Shown: positions 45,131-48,504 of the stretch, one piece after another
Numbering within the stretch: position 1 is the first letter of the stretch
How the letters are laid out: each line of letters begins with the position of its first letter
Assembly (NCBI RefSeq): GCF_009709555.1
Contig: NZ_WJBG01000163.1
Coordinates: forward strand, 1 to 48,504
Length of the DNA: 48,504 nucleotides
Reading direction: 5' to 3'
From: Streptomyces blattellae
GTDB lineage: Bacteria > Actinomycetota > Actinomycetes > Streptomycetales > Streptomycetaceae
The notes under the pieces: generated by a model
Database searches by the model: none
Told to the model about the DNA's origin: nothing
The model's input: the letters and a program-made list of their open reading frames with translations, nothing else
Position numbers and translations under genes: made by a program

Positions 45131-45137
45131 CGGCGGC
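45121..45137. terminator. Short palindrome between convergent genes
   Basis: GCCGCCGT-A-ACGGCGGC, a perfect 8-base inverted repeat at the stop of the small frameshifted gene and 13 bases before the end of the convergent HTH gene. Plausible bidirectional terminator, though the loop is too small as drawn and would open a few pairs. Confidence 0.35.
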
Positions 45138-45149
45138 ACCATACGGCCG

Positions 45150-46004
45150 TCAGTCGCCGGACCCGCTCGCCGTCCGGGTGTACGCGGCGAGTTCGGCGCG
45201 AAGGCTGCCCCGCCCTGCGCCGGCCGCGTCCCGCGCCTGCTGCAGCTCCTGGAGCTCGTCGTCGGTGAGGTCGTCGACCCAGGCTTCCGTCCGCCGGTGC
45301 TCGGCCTCTTCCTCGTCGCGCAACTGCTTCTCGTACCAGTCGAGTTCGTCCTCGTCCCGGATCCAGTGGCGCACGGCCGCGTCCCGCTCGCGCCGTGCCT
45401 CGGCCTCTTCGGCGATCTCGCACGGGTACCCCGCCCGCGATGGGGTCGGGGGGCCGGTCAGGATCCGTGCGCGGGCGGCGAGCAGCGCGCGGGCGGTCTC
45501 CTCGCCGGCGCCGCACGCCGCGGCGAAGCCGGCCAGCAACTCCTCGCCGGGCAGCCGTCGGCCCGTGAGGGCGTTGTGCAGGGCGCTGCGCGAGATACGG
45601 CCCGCGGCCGCGGGCGAGTCGGCCAGCCGGCGCAGGCTCGGCCCGCCGGCCGCCGCCCGGATCTTCTCCATGGCGGTGGCCAGTCCGGCCCGGGTGGTGA
45701 TCTGGCGTCCGGGCACGTACGCGGTCGGCCTCCTGACGGGCACCGGGTGTACGGCGGCCGCGGCCGCCGTACACACCCGCGCGCCCTCCTCCTCGTCGGC
45801 CTCCGTGCCGCGGGCGAACGCGCGGACGGTGTACAGGGTGGGAAGCCGCCCGTCCAGGGCCCGGCGCACGGTGCACGCCGAGACCGGCATCTCCCGGGCA
45901 CCGGCCCGCCGCGCCAGGGCCTCGAAGGTGCGCCGCCCCTTCGCCGCGCGCAACCAGCCACGCAGCCGCGCCAGTTCCACCGGCTCGGCCGCCGGGCGGC
46001 TCAC
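45150..46004 (-). CDS. Helix-turn-helix regulator-like protein paired with small membrane gene
   Basis: 284 residues. Two HTH-like parts lie at about 25-60 (FEALARRAGAREMPVSACTV, then RRALDGRLP) and about 110-155 (SLRRLADSPAAAGRISRSAL, then TGRRLPGEELLAGF). A strongly acidic coiled-coil C-terminus runs from about 195 (EIAEEAEARRERDAAVRHWI ... DELDWYEKQLRDEEEAEH). GTG at 46004 overlaps the upstream membrane-protein stop by four bases (GTGA). The gene pair repeats the arrangement at 41708-43174, though the two HTH proteins are only distantly alike. Partner or target unknown. Confidence 0.68.
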   Translation of the reverse strand: MSRPAAEPVELARLRGWLRAAKGRRTFEALARRAGAREMPVSACTVRRALDGRLPTLYTVRAFARGTEADEEEGARVCTAAAAAVHPVPVRRPTAYVPGRQITTRAGLATAMEKIRAAAGGPSLRRLADSPAAAGRISRSALHNALTGRRLPGEELLAGFAAACGAGEETARALLAARARILTGPPTPSRAGYPCEIAEEAEARRERDAAVRHWIRDEDELDWYEKQLRDEEEAEHRRTEAWVDDLTDDELQELQQARDAAGAGRGSLRAELAAYTRTASGSGD

Positions 46005-46282
46005 CCGCGGCCGCCGCCGCTGGTGGCGAGCTCGGCGACGACGGCCAGGAGCCGGCCCGCGCGGCGCCCGGCGAGCAGCACCATCACGGCGCCCGCGAGC
46101 AGGGTCAGCACCATCGGGATCGGGCGCTGAAGGACGGCGAGCAGCGTCACCGCGGCGACCACGGCGATGACGACGGCCGCCTCGCCCGCACCGAGCTTGC
46201 CCAAGGCGGCCTCGGCCCGGGCCGCCGACCGGGCGCCGCCATGCTCGACAACGGGCCCGGCGGCGGGCGGGGGAGCGGACAT
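46001..46282 (-). CDS. Small two-helix membrane protein paired with HTH gene
   Basis: 93 residues from ATG 46282 (GGAGG about 10 bases upstream). A short N-terminal tail, two adjacent hydrophobic helices (GEAAVVIAVVAAVTLLAVLQ and IPMVLTLLAGAVMVLLAG), and a basic/alanine-rich C-terminus (GRRAGRLLAVVAELA). Counterpart of the protein at 42848-43174. Four-base overlap with the following HTH gene indicates coupled translation. Confidence 0.62.
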   Translation of the reverse strand: MSAPPPAAGPVVEHGGARSAARAEAALGKLGAGEAAVVIAVVAAVTLLAVLQRPIPMVLTLLAGAVMVLLAGRRAGRLLAVVAELATSGGGRG

Positions 46283-46818
46283 GAGGGGGTGCCTCCAGAC
46301 GGTTCGGCGGGACGTCCGCGGCCCGGGGTGCGCCCGGTCGCGGTGAGCCGATGGTGGCAGCGCCCGCCCCGTCTCCGCGACTCGCGCACCGCCTGCCCCG
46401 CACCCGACGTTCTCCTCGCCTCCCGCGGCAATGCCCAGGCCAGCGCCCACAACCGAGCAGTCCCCGTCCACGCCCCGCCAGGGCCCACCGCGCCCAACGC
46501 CCACCCCTGCGGCACGGCCCGGCCTGCGTACGGGCCGTCAGCCGGCCTGCCCGGCCGCGCCGTCGAGACCGCGCGGGGCTCGGTCTCGACGGCGGCGTAC
46601 GCGGGGCGGGAGCGTCCGGGGCGCCCGTCCCGTCCGAGGGACCGGATACCCTAACCAGGCGATCTGATCTCGACCGGCCGAGCCTGGGCCGGCACACACC
46701 CCGCACACCAAGCCGGCACCCGCGAAGGCACAGGCCACCCCAACCCCCACAACGAGCCGCACCCCCGGAAGGTCACGCCCGTCCTGCACCCCGCCGGCGA
46801 CCGGAGGGCGCCCGGCCG
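46283..46818. other. Intergenic region upstream of membrane/HTH operon
   Basis: About 535 bases. No gene supported. It should carry the promoter of the 46282-to-45150 operon. The 3' end of the broken gene at 46819-47792 points into it. No strong hairpin seen. Confidence 0.35.
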
Positions 46819-47792
46819 TCACCCGCTGGGCTGCGCCGCCGCGCCCACCGGGCCCGTAACGCCCCCGTGCGCGCCGGCCATCTGGGCGATCACGTACCAG
46901 AGGCGGTCGGCGCTCCCGGGTGGCCAGGGCATGCGCAACTTCCCCGTGGCGGGGTCGAGTTCGCCGCACCACTGTGCGTACCGGGAGGCGACGTCGTCCG
47001 GCCACAGGATCCCGTGCCCGCCGGGTACGGCGTCCGGCCGGACGCCCCCGCAGCCGCCCGCTACGGCCAGGGCGCGGTCGAGGCCTGCGGGATGCCCCAG
47101 CACCTCCAGCCGCGCCGTGACGTCCCCGAGCGGCCCCCACACCACCCGCCGGCGCACCGCCAGCACCCGCGCGATCCGCCCCGACCCCTCCGCCGCCGAA
47201 ACCGCGCCCGCCGGTGCCCCGCTCGTGCGCGGCCCGGCGAGGCGCACCAGGACGTCCTCCAGGACGCGGCCCGTCTCGTCCGCGACCTGGACCCGCCCGG
47301 CCAGCGGCGGCCGCGCCCGCCCCGAACCCGAACAACGGCGCCGCGGTCACCTCCACCCACACCACCGCCAGCGGCCGCGACACCAACCCCCCAGCCCACA
47401 ACCCCAGTTCAGCCCTGCGCACCCGCAACGCCTCCTGCGTGCCGGCCAGCTGCGCCAGATGCCGGCACGCCGCACACACCCGCCGCCCCTCGTGCTCCAG
47501 CAGCGGCAGCTGACCGCCACCCCCGCACCCCTCACACACCCGCCCCACCGCCCGCCGCTGCGCCGCGGCGGCCAGCTGGCGGCCGGTGGCCGCATGGGCA
47601 CGGACTCGGCGACGGCGTACAGGTCGAACGTCTGCAGCTTGCCCCGCCAGTTGTAGTCGTGGACACGCGGGCGCGGACGGGCCCGCCGGGACGCCGGGGC
47701 GGGTCGGCGTCGCCCAGCCGGGCCCGGGTGACCAGCCCGGCCGGCACGTCGCCCCAGCGCTCGTACCGCACCGGCCGGACCTCGGCCGCCAC
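46819..47792 (-). pseudogene. Frameshift-broken hypothetical gene near the telomere
   Basis: Coding signal runs on the minus strand but changes frame at least three times. In order: VRYERWGDVPAGLVTRARLG; then RVHDYNWRGKLQTFDLYAVA; then a zinc-ribbon-like CEGCGGGGQLPLLEHEGRR with CAACRHL; then LAGRVQVADETGRVLEDVLV; then DRALAVAGGCGGVRPDAVPG and RLWYVIAQMAG. Each segment looks like real protein, so this was one gene of about 320 residues. Several single-base changes (near 47680, 47590 and 47300) have broken it, unless the assembly has errors. Family not recognised. Loss of function this close to a linear end is common. Confidence 0.55.
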
Positions 47793-48432
47793 ACCGTTCC
47801 CGTCCGCAGCGCCACCACCGCCCGCCGCCCGCTCCTCGCCCGCCCCGCGCGTACCGTCGACTACGGCAACTACTGAATTTGTGGCGCTCAATTCCCCAAT
47901 TCCTTCCCGTGCCCTATTCTGTTACGGGTCGCCTTTCTCTCCCCGCAACTCCGTTACGCGTTACGTGTCCTTTCCCGAACCCGTAACAACCCGCTAATCG
48001 GGATTCCCTCTGGATGACGCACTGTCAATTCCAGCGGAATAAGTTTCTGACGCCACGTAACCCGTAATGGAATGCGTATCAATTCTAGAGAGGTCTAGTC
48101 CACTCAGAACCAAGCATGGACGCTTGATCTGATGAACCGTCAGACAGCAGCGATGCGGCACCGGTTGCCAACCTCCCCTTGCTGCTGCCATACTGTAACC
48201 ACAACGAGCCGGGGCCGGGAAGCCCGGCGGGCGCCCCGGCCCAGCTGGACCAGAGACGCAAACCCCCTCAAACAGGAGGCATCAAGCCTCTGAACAGGGA
48301 AAACAGAAGATCGAGCCGCCACCAAAATCGGGAGCCACGCCCCACAGGCCAGGATCCCACCCCGAGGCCGGCACCCGGGACCACGAGAAGCGGACAACAG
48401 AGAGTAACGTTCAACTCTCAACGTCTTCAAGA
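47793..48432. other. Subtelomeric non-coding region
   Basis: About 640 bases without a gene. Lower GC than the rest (47880-48120 especially), with GTTACG repeats (separate entry). Several hairpins follow: nested CCGGG-AAG-CCCGG inside GCCGGGG...CCCCGGC (48207-48239), GAGGC-ATCAA-GCCTC (48276-48290) and GAGAGT...ACTCTC (48400-48419). Hairpin density rises toward the end of the window. Confidence 0.55.
47931..48070. repeat. GTTACG-type repeats near the end
   Basis: GTTACGGGTC at 47931, CGTTACGCGTTACGTGTCC at 47952-47970, the inverted copy CCCGTAAC at 47980, and inverted CACGTAACCCGTAATGG at 48054-48070. A related GGCGTTACGGG (inverted) lies at 46853. Same family as the three copies upstream of the tap-like gene, so probably sites for one DNA-binding protein. 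Confidence 0.6.
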
Positions 48433-48497
48433 GGGTTGCGGAGCAACCCAACATCTTCCGTCGCGAAGTGACGGCGCGTCATGTCTCCGGAGGAGAC
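48433..48497. repeat. Telomere-like cluster of hairpins with three-base loops
   Basis: Three hairpins follow one another: GGGTTGC-GGA-GCAACCC (48433-48449), CCGTCGC-GAA-GTGACGG (48458-48474, one G-T pair) and GTCTCC-GGA-GGAGAC (48483-48497). They are followed by CGCGCGC to the window end. TGACG-GCG-CGTCA (48469-48481) offers an alternative pairing. Short palindromes with GGA/GAA/GCA loops closed by C-G are the hallmark of Streptomyces telomere 3' overhangs, but the order and sequences differ from the archetypal telomere that starts CCCGCGGAGCGGG. Confidence 0.7.
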
Positions 48498-48504
48498 CGC
48501 GCGC

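Noticed and set aside
1..48504. CRISPR array or cas genes, prompted by the Cas4-like nuclease
   Set aside because: No regularly spaced direct repeats and no cas1/cas2 or effector genes; the nuclease sits with a helicase operon.

Overview
High-GC DNA with the codon use and gene packing of Streptomyces or a close relative. It reads as the right arm of a linear replicon (linear plasmid or chromosome end) running from a defence-rich accessory region into a telomere. Supports for the linear end are a Tap-like/Tpg-like gene pair at 36.4-41.1 kb and a terminal cluster of short hairpins with 3-base loops in the last 75 bases.

Layout. (1) 1-470: one end of an IS21-family element cut by the window edge. 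(2) 888-9953, minus strand: a complete Wadjet operon, jetA-jetB-jetC-jetD, of the DUF2397/DUF2398/TIGR02680/TIGR02679 branch. (3) 10160-15040, minus strand: a four-gene operon that I do not recognise as a named system (281-aa unknown, Cas4/AddB-like Fe-S nuclease, 503-aa unknown, superfamily 1 helicase), divergent from a truncated sbcD. This is the best candidate for an undescribed defence system. (4) 15.69-28.43 kb or beyond: a Tn7/Tn5053-like transposon that has interrupted sbcD. Its operon encodes a TnsA-like protein and a TniA/TnsB-like protein that both lack catalytic residues, then a DDE-intact TniA/TnsB, TniB/TnsC and TniQ. The tniB gene is split exactly at its Walker B codons by a 5.6-kb Tn554-like element (tnpA, tnpB, tnpC, and an aminoglycoside-phosphotransferase-fold kinase as cargo). 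(5) 28.9-32.2 kb, plus strand: a PIN-domain protein, a small membrane protein and an AbiJ-like/Shedu nuclease fusion. (6) 32.4-35.7 kb: a small basic protein, a tandem winged-helix protein (possible replication initiator) and an orphan TniQ. (7) 36.4-41.1 kb: tap-like and tpg-like genes. (8) 41.7-47.8 kb: two similar operons of small membrane protein plus HTH protein, a GNAT acetyltransferase, and frameshift-broken genes. (9) 47.9-48.5 kb: non-coding, telomere-like, with GTTACG-type repeats that also occur upstream of tap.

How it fits together. Wadjet removes circular plasmids, Shedu and probably the helicase-nuclease operon act on phage or other foreign DNA, and the telomere pair maintains the linear ends. 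Nested transposons have inserted into, and partly inactivated, this island. No tRNA, rRNA or CRISPR array was seen. Family names are from recognition of motifs and gene order; no database search was possible.
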